Shown here: piece after piece, positions 7,930 to 17,495 of the stretch | Layout: the number at the start of each line of letters is the position of its first letter | Numbering within the stretch: the stretch's first letter is position 1 | Origin: Gammaproteobacteria bacterium | GTDB taxonomy: Bacteria; Pseudomonadota; Gammaproteobacteria; Xanthomonadales; Wenzhouxiangellaceae | Direction of reading: 5' to 3' | DNA length: 19,327 nt | NCBI GenBank assembly: GCA_003561495.1 | Contig: PWWM01000148.1 | Span: 1-19,327 of the forward strand | The notes under the pieces: generated by a model | Told to the model about the DNA's origin: nothing | Databases searched by the model: none | The model's input: only the letters and a program-made list of their open reading frames with translations | Program-made: the position numbers and the translations under genes

Positions 7930-7971
7930 GTGCGGTGCACAAATGCTAGCACAGGCGTTTGTGCAGTGCAA
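7930..7971 (-). promoter_or_regulatory. Phasin promoter overlapped by candidate PhaR operator
   Basis: Two 17-nt arms (7930-7946 and 7955-7971) form an inverted repeat with 13 of 17 positions complementary around an 8-nt spacer. Each arm contains a TGC-N3-GCA core (7931-7939 and 7962-7970), with centres 31 bp apart, about three helical turns. On the minus strand TTGCAC (7971-7966) and TAGCAT (7948-7943), with an upstream TG, are spaced by 17 bp and form a plausible sigma70 promoter inside the same element. PhaR of other bacteria is known to bind TGC-rich sites in phasin promoters; that it binds here is inferred. Confidence 0.55.
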
Positions 7972-8001
7972 CATAAACCTTAGAATCAGGCTCAAGGCTC
8001 C

Positions 8002-8724
8002 CTAATACATATGCTGGCCGCCGTTGATGGACAGGGTGGAGCCGGTGATGAAGCCGGCGTTCTTGTCGACCAGAAACGCCACGCCACGGGCGATTTCTTC
8101 CGGCTGACCCAATCGACCCACCGGGATCCTGGCAACAATCTTTTCGAGAACCCGCTCCGGTACCTGGGCCACCATACTGGTTTCGATATAGCCGGGTGCG
8201 ATGGCATTGACGGTAATCCCGACCGCCGCACCTTCCTGGGCCAGCGCCTTGGTGAAACCATGTATGCCGGACTTGGCGGCGGCATAGTTGACCTGACCGT
8301 ACTGGCCGGCCTGGCCGTTGATCGAACCGATATTGACAATGCGACCATACTGGCGCTCGCGCATGCCCTCGATCACCGCCCGGCACATGTTGAAGCAGGA
8401 GCTCAAGTTGGTCTGGATGACGTCCTGCCAGCGTTCGGGGGGCATCTTGTGCAGGGTGCCGTCCCGGGTGATGCCGGCATTGTTGACCAGCACGCTAACC
8501 GGACCGAGTTCGTCCTCGACCCTTCGCACACCGGCCTGGCAGGCGGCGAAATCACTGACATCCCACTGATAGGTCCGAGCGCCGGTTTCCTTTTCGAACT
8601 GTTCGGCCGCCTCGGTATTTCCGCCGTAGCTGGCGGCCACCGTGAATCCCTGGTTGATCAATTCCTGCGAGATGGCCGCACCAATTCCGCGCGTACCCCC
8701 GGTTACGATGGCGATCTGCTGCAT
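8002..8724 (-). CDS. phaB: Acetoacetyl-CoA reductase (NADPH type)
   Basis: PhaB reduces acetoacetyl-CoA to (R)-3-hydroxybutyryl-CoA, the monomer for PhaC. The 240-residue SDR has TGGTRGIG (8-15), NNAGITRD (81-88), Ser134, Tyr147 and Lys151. It also has PhaB-specific stretches: NGQAGQYGQVNYAAAKSGIHGFTKALAQE, VNAIAPGYIETSMV, VLEKIVARIPVGRLGQPEEIA, and the C-terminus INGGQHMY typical of PhaB (compare NGGLHM in Cupriavidus). After the second strand the sequence is ASYGGN with no acidic residue, consistent with NADPH. GGGAG precedes the ATG. It stops with TAG. The phasin gene follows about 110 bp downstream with its own promoter, so some read-through is possible. phaA is absent nearby. Confidence 0.92.
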   Translation of the reverse strand: MQQIAIVTGGTRGIGAAISQELINQGFTVAASYGGNTEAAEQFEKETGARTYQWDVSDFAACQAGVRRVEDELGPVSVLVNNAGITRDGTLHKMPPERWQDVIQTNLSSCFNMCRAVIEGMRERQYGRIVNIGSINGQAGQYGQVNYAAAKSGIHGFTKALAQEGAAVGITVNAIAPGYIETSMVAQVPERVLEKIVARIPVGRLGQPEEIARGVAFLVDKNAGFITGSTLSINGGQHMY

Positions 8725-8787
8725 GTTCTACTCCCGAATATTTGACTTGAAGCCCCATTTTGCCTGCTTGAACATCAAATGTAATGA

Positions 8788-8796
8788 TGCAGCGCA
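8788..8796. promoter_or_regulatory. Third TGC-N3-GCA core, upstream of phaB
   Basis: TGCAGCGCA matches the core found twice in the phasin promoter and lies 64 bp upstream of the phaB start. It may be a single PhaR half-element. This 6-fixed-base pattern is expected by chance several times in 19 kb, so support is weak. No clear phaB promoter was recognised nearby. Confidence 0.25.
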
Positions 8797-8887
8797 GTAA
8801 TTGTGAGTTTTGGCCGCTGTTGCGTTGAAAGTAGGATGGGAGTTTGGAGAAGCATCGGGTGGTATCCGACCGATCACGGCCTGACCG

Positions 8888-8945
8888 GGCAAGGCGACTC
8901 GTCGCCCAGCCCCACCCCAGGCAAGGCGACTCGGCGCCCAGCCCC
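8888..8945. repeat. Direct repeat, two 26-bp copies in tandem at 32-bp spacing
   Basis: The copies at 8888-8913 and 8920-8945 differ at one base. Each contains GGCGACTC followed by GTCGCC or GGCGCC, so the first can fold as GGCGAC-TC-GTCGCC. They sit in the 285-bp interval between acnA and phaB. The pattern resembles dispersed REP-like intergenic repeats of Gammaproteobacteria, but that needs genome-wide counts. Confidence 0.75.
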
Positions 8946-8961
8946 CATAACTGCCAACACA

Positions 8962-8993
8962 GACCCGCCCACTTCAGATGAAGCCAGCGGGTC
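8962..8993 (-). terminator. Nested hairpin just downstream of acnA
   Basis: GACCCGC (8962-8968) and GCGGGTC (8987-8993) are outer arms. CTTC and GAAG are inner arms around AGAT, with a CCA/CCA internal loop. It begins 16 bp after the acnA stop. On the minus strand it is followed by TGTGTTGG, not a proper U-run, so it may be a weak terminator, an RNA-stabilising 3' structure, or part of the adjoining repeat. Confidence 0.4.
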
Positions 8994-9009
8994 CGCGATG
9001 CATGTCAGA

Positions 9010-11778
<2,769 letters not shown>

Positions 11779-11852
11779 GAAAATTCCTCCACTGATTCGG
11801 GTTCGGGCAGGAAGCTGGCGTTGTCATTACAGCTGCCCACGGACAGCTTTCC

Positions 11853-11858
11853 ATTTTA
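11853..11858 (-). promoter_or_regulatory. -10 candidate for acnA
   Basis: TAAAAT on the minus strand (11858-11853) matches the -10 consensus at five of six positions and would give a leader of about 68 nt. No good -35 hexamer is found at 16-18 bp, where a GGCC-rich hairpin lies, so an activator might be needed. Prediction only. Confidence 0.3.
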
Positions 11859-11864
11859 CCATGT

Positions 11865-11883
11865 CCGGCCTGGCCAAGGCCGG
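11865..11883. repeat. GC-rich inverted repeat between the GT operon end and acnA
   Basis: CCGGCCT and AGGCCGG are perfect 7-bp arms around GGCCA. It lies 45 bp beyond the stop of the sugar-operon's last gene and over the -35 region expected for acnA. No T-run follows, so it could be a weak transcript end or an operator-like structure. Confidence 0.35.
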
Positions 11884-11884
11884 T

Positions 11885-11933
11885 AGTCGGTGGTCGGTGG
11901 TCAGGAGTCGGTGGTCAGGAGTCGGTGGTCAGG
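11885..11933. repeat. 14-bp tandem repeat (AGTCGGTGGTCAGG)
   Basis: Two perfect adjacent copies (11906-11919 and 11920-11933) are preceded by two degenerate partial copies from 11885. The repeat enters the last codons of the GtrA-GT-C gene, and the stop codon (11929-11931) lies within the final copy. This has the look of an intergenic satellite that has grown up to or into the 3' end of the gene. Confidence 0.8.
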
Positions 11934-13887
11934 GTGGGCAGATGTCTGGTCGGGCCCGGATGGCGCCAGGCCAGTCCGGTTCGGGATCATCGATGACCAC
12001 CAGCCGGCGCTGGCGGGCATCCCAGCAGGCCAGATGATCGATCGGGGTGGCGTCAGTGGGCTCGAACAGGGCTTGCATGATGTTCGGCTCCAGGGTCTGA
12101 GGCTGGATGTCTCTCAACCGGGTGGCCAGGCCATCGGACAATTGTTGCTCTCGCAATTCGATCTCACCAGGCAGGGTGGGCAGTATGCGATGCAGCATGG
12201 GGCGGTCCTGCAAGGGCGGCATGACCAGCCCGCCCTGGGCATTGCGGAAGGCGACCACGAAATCGACCCGGTCGGGAACCAGAAGCAGGGTCAGGCCGGG
12301 ATGCTGGTCGGCATGTTCGGGCAGGATGTCCATGAGTTCGGCAATGCCATCCTGTACATGTCGATAGTGTCCAAGTTGCTGGCGGGTCAGTACCGCGCTG
12401 GTCAGCACACAAACAGCCAGCAGTGCCAGCGGCAGCGCACGCGGCATGGAGGCACTCAGTCCCAGACCGATACCGGCTACCAGCCAGGCGATCGGTCCAT
12501 AGGCCAGTCGACCGCCTTCTCCGGCGGCCGCAAGCGCGCCCAGGTTGAGCAGGGTGGCCAGGGCCAGGCCGGCGCCTGCTGCCATCAGGGCGAGACTGAA
12601 ACGCAGCGACTGACCGCGACACAAGGCCAGAACCAGGCCGATCAGAACCATCAGGCTGATCAGCCACAGCCAGGCCAGGGCCAGGCTGGTTGAAAACAGC
12701 GCCAGAAACCAGGCTGGAAGAGAGGCCAGCATGCCAGCGCCCGGCGTGGCGCCGACATAGACTTCGGTGGGATCGCCAAACAACCAGGTTCGCATGGCCA
12801 GAAAAAGCACGGCCAGCATACCGGCAGCCAGCAGTGCCGCCAGACGATGCGTTCCGATCTTTCCGGGCCAGACAACGGCCAGTAGCAGAACCTGCAGCGG
12901 CACAATCACGGCTGATTCCTTGAAACCGAGCGCCGGGATCATCAACAGCGGCAACGCCCAGGCGCCCAGGCGTGCATTGCTGCCCGGCCTGGCCATCCAC
13001 AGCCAGGCGCCGACCAGGCTGAACAGGGTGACGGCGGCATCGGAGCGTGCCGAAACCCAGACCACGCCTTCCAGAAGCAGTGGACACAGCGCAAACAGCA
13101 GTCCGGCCAGGGCCGGGACCAGCATGGCGGGTTTGTCCGTTTGGCCGTGCGACCATTGTGCCCAGGCCAGCAGGCGTCTCACGATCAGCACCACCAGGCA
13201 GGTATTGAGCAGGTGCATGATCAGGCTGGCCGCCGCCCAACCGGGGTACCAGTCGCCGAACAGTCCGTACAAGCTGCTGATGCTGGCCATCATGGCCGGG
13301 CGGTAGAACGCGCCGATGGTATCGACCGGACTGGCCAGAAAGACCAGCGTGCCGCGGATCAGTCGTTGCTGCTGTTCCAGCTCCCAGGCGCGGTAAAGAT
13401 TGGACAGGTCATCGCCCAGCCAGTAGCCGCCCAGGACCGGCCATAACATGGCGAAAGTCACCGCCAGTACCGGCAACAGGGTCAGGGCCAGGTTGATGCG
13501 ATTGGGGCGGCGCTCATCGAGCAGCGCGGCATTCAGGGTGAAACTCAGCGGCACGATCACCAAAAGGGCCAGCGCCTGGCTGAGACGCGGGCCGATTTCG
13601 CGAATGCTGACCAGCCATTCGAGCAGGCCGGCATTGACCAGCCAGATGGTCAGGTAAATCAGCGGGTAGACGACCATTTGCATGCGCCCCGGGCGAGCCC
13701 GGAAAACCCAGCGACTGTTGCCCAGCCAGGCAATGACCACACCCAGGGCATAGGCCAGGATCAGCGCGACCTGGTGCCCCATCCAGGCCACCAGGATGGC
13801 GAAAAAGGCCCAGGTCAACAGGGTGTTGGCGCCGCCGACCAGCACAAAGCGGACCGGGGAGCGCGCCAGCCAGTCAGCCGGGTTCAT
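11929..13887 (-). CDS. GtrA-like flippase domain fused to GT-C-type membrane glycosyltransferase
   Basis: A 652-residue polytopic membrane protein. Residues about 11-125 form four hydrophobic segments matching the GtrA family (RFVLVGGANTLLTWAFFAIL, NSRWVF at 57-62), thought to flip undecaprenyl-phosphate-linked sugars. Residues about 133-505 contain many more membrane segments with an early acidic pair after the first one (GDDLSNL, Asp159-Asp160), the usual position of the catalytic acid in GT-C enzymes that use lipid-linked donors. Further marks are YRPAMM (195-200), WVSARSDA (277-284) and GFKESA (321-326), reminiscent of PMT/O-GlcNAc-related and TMTC-like proteins. Residues 506-652 are a soluble tail, probably periplasmic. 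The start overlaps the stop of the upstream WxcM-like gene as ATGA, so translation is coupled. Gtr systems usually encode these parts as separate proteins. The acceptor is unknown. Confidence 0.8.
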   Translation of the reverse strand: MNPADWLARSPVRFVLVGGANTLLTWAFFAILVAWMGHQVALILAYALGVVIAWLGNSRWVFRARPGRMQMVVYPLIYLTIWLVNAGLLEWLVSIREIGPRLSQALALLVIVPLSFTLNAALLDERRPNRINLALTLLPVLAVTFAMLWPVLGGYWLGDDLSNLYRAWELEQQQRLIRGTLVFLASPVDTIGAFYRPAMMASISSLYGLFGDWYPGWAAASLIMHLLNTCLVVLIVRRLLAWAQWSHGQTDKPAMLVPALAGLLFALCPLLLEGVVWVSARSDAAVTLFSLVGAWLWMARPGSNARLGAWALPLLMIPALGFKESAVIVPLQVLLLAVVWPGKIGTHRLAALLAAGMLAVLFLAMRTWLFGDPTEVYVGATPGAGMLASLPAWFLALFSTSLALAWLWLISLMVLIGLVLALCRGQSLRFSLALMAAGAGLALATLLNLGALAAAGEGGRLAYGPIAWLVAGIGLGLSASMPRALPLALLAVCVLTSAVLTRQQLGHYRHVQDGIAELMDILPEHADQHPGLTLLLVPDRVDFVVAFRNAQGGLVMPPLQDRPMLHRILPTLPGEIELREQQLSDGLATRLRDIQPQTLEPNIMQALFEPTDATPIDHLACWDARQRRLVVIDDPEPDWPGAIRARPDICPP

Positions 13888-14798
13888 CCGTCTGAACGCG
13901 CTTGCTTGAAGTGTTCGTAGTCGCGGATGTAGTCGTCCGGATCGTAGGGAAGCGAGGCCAGCACCAGCAGCACGGCATCAGCGCTGTACTGGTATTGGGA
14001 CGCCCAGACCATGGGCGGAATATGCAATCCCAGCTCCGGCCGATCGAGGCGAAAGGCCTGCCTCTTCTGACCATCATCGACCATCACCGACACCGAGCCA
14101 TGGACGCAACACAACAGTTGATGACACTCGTGGTGAGCGTGTTCGCCACGGATTTCGGTGCTGGGCACATCGAACACGATGAAGCTGCGACGGGGCTGAA
14201 ACGGCAGATCCTCGAATTCGGTGGCGGACAGGTGACCGCGCATGTCGGCCACCCGGGTCATGCGCAGCATCTGCACGCCGTTGACCCGGCTGGGCTCGAT
14301 GGTGGCTTCCGGAGCCGGTTCCGGCCGGTCGGCCGGCCCGGAGTCCACGTAGCCCGTGATGCGGGCCGGATTGCCGCGCACGATGGCATGCGGCGGCACC
14401 GACCGGGTGACGACCGCTCCGGCCCCGACCATGGCGCCGGCGCCGATGGTCAATCCGGCCAGAATGGTGGCATTGGCGCCGATCGAGGCTCCCTTTTGAA
14501 CAAGGGTGGGTGGAAAGGTTTCGGGCGGTTGCTTGCTGCGCGGAAACGGATCATTGCAGAAGGTCGCGTTGGGCCCGATGAATACATCGTCCTCGATGTC
14601 GATGCCGTCCCATAACTGAACACCGCACTTGACCGTGACCCGATCACCGATGGACACCTGGTTTTCGATGAATACTCCGTCGCAGATGTTGCAATCGCGA
14701 CCGATGCGGGCGCCGGGCAGGATATGGACAAATGCCCAGATTCGGGTGCCTTCACCCACCTGGTCGGATTCGCACAGGGCCTGGGGATGAATGCTCAT
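13884..14798 (-). CDS. WxcM-like bifunctional dTDP-sugar N-acetyltransferase / 3,4-ketoisomerase
   Basis: This 304-residue protein has two domains. Residues 1-150 are a left-handed beta-helix acyltransferase with hexapeptide repeats (IGEGTRIWAFVHILPGARIG-type, DDVFIGPNATFCNDPFPRS, GASIGANATILAGLTIGAGA), related to WbbJ/QdtC/FdtC. Residues 175-300 are a FdtA/QdtA cupin with the catalytic motif RGEHAHHECHQ (His220, His222). Family knowledge: the isomerase converts dTDP-4-keto-6-deoxyglucose to the 3-keto sugar, an aminotransferase makes the 3-amino sugar, and the acetyltransferase gives Fuc3NAc or Qui3NAc. Fused forms are known as WxcM (Xanthomonas) and FdtD (Shewanella). The frame is open to 15260, but the start is taken at ATG 14798. 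AAAGGA precedes it, homology begins at once (MSIHPQALCE), and it overlaps the GT2 stop by 4 bp (ATGA). Confidence 0.9.
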   Translation of the reverse strand: MSIHPQALCESDQVGEGTRIWAFVHILPGARIGRDCNICDGVFIENQVSIGDRVTVKCGVQLWDGIDIEDDVFIGPNATFCNDPFPRSKQPPETFPPTLVQKGASIGANATILAGLTIGAGAMVGAGAVVTRSVPPHAIVRGNPARITGYVDSGPADRPEPAPEATIEPSRVNGVQMLRMTRVADMRGHLSATEFEDLPFQPRRSFIVFDVPSTEIRGEHAHHECHQLLCCVHGSVSVMVDDGQKRQAFRLDRPELGLHIPPMVWASQYQYSADAVLLVLASLPYDPDDYIRDYEHFKQARSDG

Positions 14799-15766
14799 GG
14801 TTCCTTTCCGCTGAATTGTTGCCGGTCCATGACCACGGCTTGTGGCCGTCGCTTGGTGTTTTCGTAGGCTCGCCATACATAGCTGCCGATCACGCCCAGT
14901 CCGAACAGGTTCAGACCGGAAAAGAACACGATGATGGTTGCGGTTGCGGCATATCCGGGCACATCGATGGCGCCGGTCAGGCGGGCGGTAACGATCACGG
15001 CCAGCAGGACCAGGCTGGTGAACAGCCCCAGCAGGCCCAGCAGGATGAAGGCGCGTATCGGCACGTCGGTAAAGGCGAACAGGCTGTCGAGGAAATACTT
15101 GAACTTGGCGCCCAGCGACCAACCGCTGTTCTGTGCCAGGCTGGCCTGGCGATCGTAAGGAATTTCCAGGCGTCGAAAGCCCAGCCAGAACAACTGGCCG
15201 ATCAGCGAGCTGTGGGACTCGGAAAACCGCAATAACTGTTCTCGAAAGGCCCGATTGCATCCGAACACATCCACGCCGCCCGAAGGGATATCCCCCTCGA
15301 CCAGGCGCCGGTTCAGGCTCCAGAAGATTCTTGCCGTTACTCGCGAACTGAGTGGATCTCGGCGCGAGGCGCGCGTCCCAACCACCACATCGGCGCGATC
15401 TTCGCGAAGCGCGCTCAGCATGTCGATGACCAGTTCGGCCGGCTCCTGCAGGTCGGCGGCCATGATGGCGAAATAGCGGCCACCGGCGGCTTCCAGCCCG
15501 GCCCGGATGGCGGCAAAGGATCCGAAGTTGCGTGACAGTTCGAGCAGTTGTGAGTCAAACGGCTGCGTCGGCAATGCAGTGCTCAACTGGGCATGGCTGT
15601 CGTCGGGGCTTCCATCGACCACCAGTACGGCCTCGATGCCGCCCGGGATGGCTTCGTTGAGCGCCGCCAGACGCTCCAGCAAGGCCGGCACATGACCGGC
15701 ATTGCGGTAGACCGGAACAATGACCGTGCAATCAGGGCCGGAATCGGTTGCAGGTGTCGATGACAT
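14795..15766 (-). CDS. Family 2 glycosyltransferase, GtrB/ArnC-like (undecaprenyl-phosphate sugar synthase)
   Basis: A 323-residue membrane-anchored GT2 enzyme. The N-terminal GT-A domain has TVIVPVYRN (14-22), the nucleotide-binding VVDGSPDDS (49-57) and the metal-site region AADLQEP (103-109), with Asp105. Two C-terminal membrane helices lie at about 238-262 and 270-297, the usual architecture of GtrB, ArnC and dolichol-phosphate-mannose-synthase relatives. These transfer a sugar from a nucleotide donor to undecaprenyl phosphate at the cytosolic face. The expected donor here is the dTDP-3-acetamido sugar made by its neighbours. AGGA precedes ATG 15766; the gene starts inside the 3' end of the aminotransferase gene (35-bp overlap) and ends in an ATGA overlap with the WxcM-like gene. 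Confidence 0.9.
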   Translation of the reverse strand: MSSTPATDSGPDCTVIVPVYRNAGHVPALLERLAALNEAIPGGIEAVLVVDGSPDDSHAQLSTALPTQPFDSQLLELSRNFGSFAAIRAGLEAAGGRYFAIMAADLQEPAELVIDMLSALREDRADVVVGTRASRRDPLSSRVTARIFWSLNRRLVEGDIPSGGVDVFGCNRAFREQLLRFSESHSSLIGQLFWLGFRRLEIPYDRQASLAQNSGWSLGAKFKYFLDSLFAFTDVPIRAFILLGLLGLFTSLVLLAVIVTARLTGAIDVPGYAATATIIVFFSGLNLFGLGVIGSYVWRAYENTKRRPQAVVMDRQQFSGKEP

Positions 15767-16862
15767 GGTCGATTTCCTGGTCGGTCAGGGCGCCGTGACA
15801 AGGCAGACTGAGGATCTCTTCGGCGCGTTTTTCCGTATTCGGCAGCGAGGGTGATCCGACCTGGCTTTTCCAGGCCGGTTGCAGGTGGTCGGGCAATGGA
15901 TAGTGGATCGCGGTCTGGATTCCCTCGGCGCGCAGATGCGCCATCAGTGCTGAACGTTGCTCGCAGCGCACCGGGTACAGATGCACCACGTCACTGGAAT
16001 CGGTGCGGCGTCGCGGAACCCGGATCAGCGGGTGGGCGATGCCTTCCTGGTAGCGTTGGCCAATCGCCCGGCGTCTGAGGTTTGCGGATTCGAGGGTCGG
16101 CAGTCGGGTCCGCAGGCAGGCGGCATGGATTTCATCGAGACGGCTGTTGCGTCCGCCGCGTAGTTCATGCACATACTTGTCGCGCCAGCCGTACTGGCGC
16201 AGGTGGCGAACCTTTTCGATGTATGGCTTCTTGGTGGAGAACACTGCACCGGCATCGCCCAGGGCGCCCAGGTTCTTGGTCGGATAGAAACTGAAACAGG
16301 CGATATCGCCCCAGCAACCCGCCGCTCGACCGTCCAGCCTGGCGCCATGGGCCTGGGCGCAATCCTCGACAAGAAACGTATTGGCGGTGCGGGCGCGCTG
16401 GGCCAGGATCGTCATGTCCGCCATTTGACCATACAAGTGCGTAATGATGATGGCCTTTGCCGATACCAGCAGGTCATCTCCAAGATGTTGCGGGCTGATC
16501 AGGCCGGTTTCGGGATCGACATCGACATAGACCGGGTGCGCACCACAGGCCAGGATGGCGGTGCTGGCATACCCTCCGGCATTGGCCGCGGTAATCACCT
16601 TGTCACCGGGCTCCACATCCAGTGCGCGCAGCGCCAGCTCCAGGGCATCGGTGCCGTTGGCCACGCCGGCCACTTCGCCGCCGCCCAGATATTCAGCGAA
16701 CTCGCATTCGAAACCTTTCAGTTCCTCGCCCAGGGCAAACCAGCCCGAGTCCAGCACCCGGGCCAGGGCCGCATCGAGGTCGGAGCGCAACGGCGCCAGC
16801 TCACGCTTGAGATCATTGAATGCAATCACCAGCGGTATGCTACCCGAAAGCCCGCCGACCAT
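15732..16862 (-). CDS. DegT/DnrJ/EryC1/StrS-family PLP sugar aminotransferase (FdtB/QdtB-like)
   Basis: A fold-type I PLP enzyme of 376 residues that would aminate a dTDP-3-keto-6-deoxyhexose. The Schiff-base lysine is Lys196 (SFYPTKNLGALGDAGA). Asp167 (VEDCAQAHGA) contacts the PLP ring nitrogen, and Gly70-Thr71 (VANGTDALELAL) binds phosphate. RNSRLDEIHAACLRTRL (about 240-256) and IQTAIHYPLPDHLQ are further family marks. The ATG at 16862 gives an extra nine to eleven residues; the GTG at 16829, giving MIAFNDLKRE, matches the family N-terminus better and may be the true start. It begins 21 bp after hflD and overlaps the GT2 gene by 35 bp. Adjacency to a ketoisomerase/acetyltransferase argues for C3 amination rather than C4. 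Confidence 0.92.
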   Translation of the reverse strand: MVGGLSGSIPLVIAFNDLKRELAPLRSDLDAALARVLDSGWFALGEELKGFECEFAEYLGGGEVAGVANGTDALELALRALDVEPGDKVITAANAGGYASTAILACGAHPVYVDVDPETGLISPQHLGDDLLVSAKAIIITHLYGQMADMTILAQRARTANTFLVEDCAQAHGARLDGRAAGCWGDIACFSFYPTKNLGALGDAGAVFSTKKPYIEKVRHLRQYGWRDKYVHELRGGRNSRLDEIHAACLRTRLPTLESANLRRRAIGQRYQEGIAHPLIRVPRRRTDSSDVVHLYPVRCEQRSALMAHLRAEGIQTAIHYPLPDHLQPAWKSQVGSPSLPNTEKRAEEILSLPCHGALTDQEIDHVIDTCNRFRP

Positions 16863-16883
16863 CCATGCGACCCGTGCCGGAAA

Positions 16884-17495
16884 TCAGGCGGTCAGCAGGT
16901 TCTCGGCCTGAGTGAGCATCTTGCGGCGCTGGAAGACCAGCCGCCACTGACGTCCACCCATCTGGCGCCACAGGAACGCCGATCGGATGCCGGCCAGCAA
17001 CAGGGCACGGATGAAGGCGACCTTGTCATCCTGCTTGAGGTATTCCGGCTTGCCGTTGACCGACAGGCGAAAATCCATGGTCGAAATGTGGCGTTGGTAG
17101 GCTTCGGCCAGTTGCGCCAGGATGCTGGGGTCGAGGTCTTCCTCGCTGTTCTTCCAGGCCGGTTCGATCAATTCGATTTCCCGCCCGAGATCGGCCTGGC
17201 GTTGACGGTCACGCTGAATCTGCACACCCAGCTTGGCCAGGCCCAGGGCATAGTTGAGGCTTTGCAGGTTTTCCTGGCTGTTGCGCGCCGAAAACATTTC
17301 CACCATGACCCGCAGCCCCATGCGAACCCCGCCCAGACCTCCGTAGACCGCCTCGGTGGAATCCGGACTGGTGCTGAAAATGCTGGCGATACTGGCCGCA
17401 GCAGCCTGTTGACTACAATTGCCCGAGGTGGCGATCTGCCGGACCAGTTCACTGGCCTGCAGCATTCCGGCAAAGGCAATGGTGGCATCTCTCAT
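16884..17495 (-). CDS. hflD: High frequency lysogenization protein HflD homologue
   Basis: A 203-residue, mostly helical protein of the HflD/YcfC family. Characteristic stretches are ATIAFAGMLQASELVRQIA (4-22), the Val-Tyr-Gly-Gly-Leu region (VYGGLGGVRMGLRVM), LGLAKLGVQIQRDR and IRALLLAGIRSAFLWRQMGG. In E. coli HflD is a peripheral inner-membrane protein that binds lambda CII; its cellular role is unclear. It is conserved directly after mnmA, as here, where the ATG overlaps the mnmA TGA (ATGA). The usual next gene purB is replaced by the sugar cassette. Because of the overlap, loss of mnmA translation at the upstream amber may reduce its expression. Confidence 0.92.
   Translation of the reverse strand: MRDATIAFAGMLQASELVRQIATSGNCSQQAAAASIASIFSTSPDSTEAVYGGLGGVRMGLRVMVEMFSARNSQENLQSLNYALGLAKLGVQIQRDRQRQADLGREIELIEPAWKNSEEDLDPSILAQLAEAYQRHISTMDFRLSVNGKPEYLKQDDKVAFIRALLLAGIRSAFLWRQMGGRQWRLVFQRRKMLTQAENLLTA

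Noticed and set aside
8888..8945. CRISPR array
   Set aside because: Only two repeat copies, a 6-bp gap between them and no cas genes.
12164..13240. Minus-strand open frame of 358 codons
   Set aside because: It is a different frame within the GtrA-GT-C gene, Arg/Gly/Pro-rich, without membrane segments or motifs.
14799..15260. N-terminal extension of the WxcM-like frame to 15260
   Set aside because: It is antisense-type low-complexity Arg/Pro/Gly sequence running through the GT2 gene in another frame. Homology starts at ATG 14798, which has a ribosome site and an ATGA overlap.
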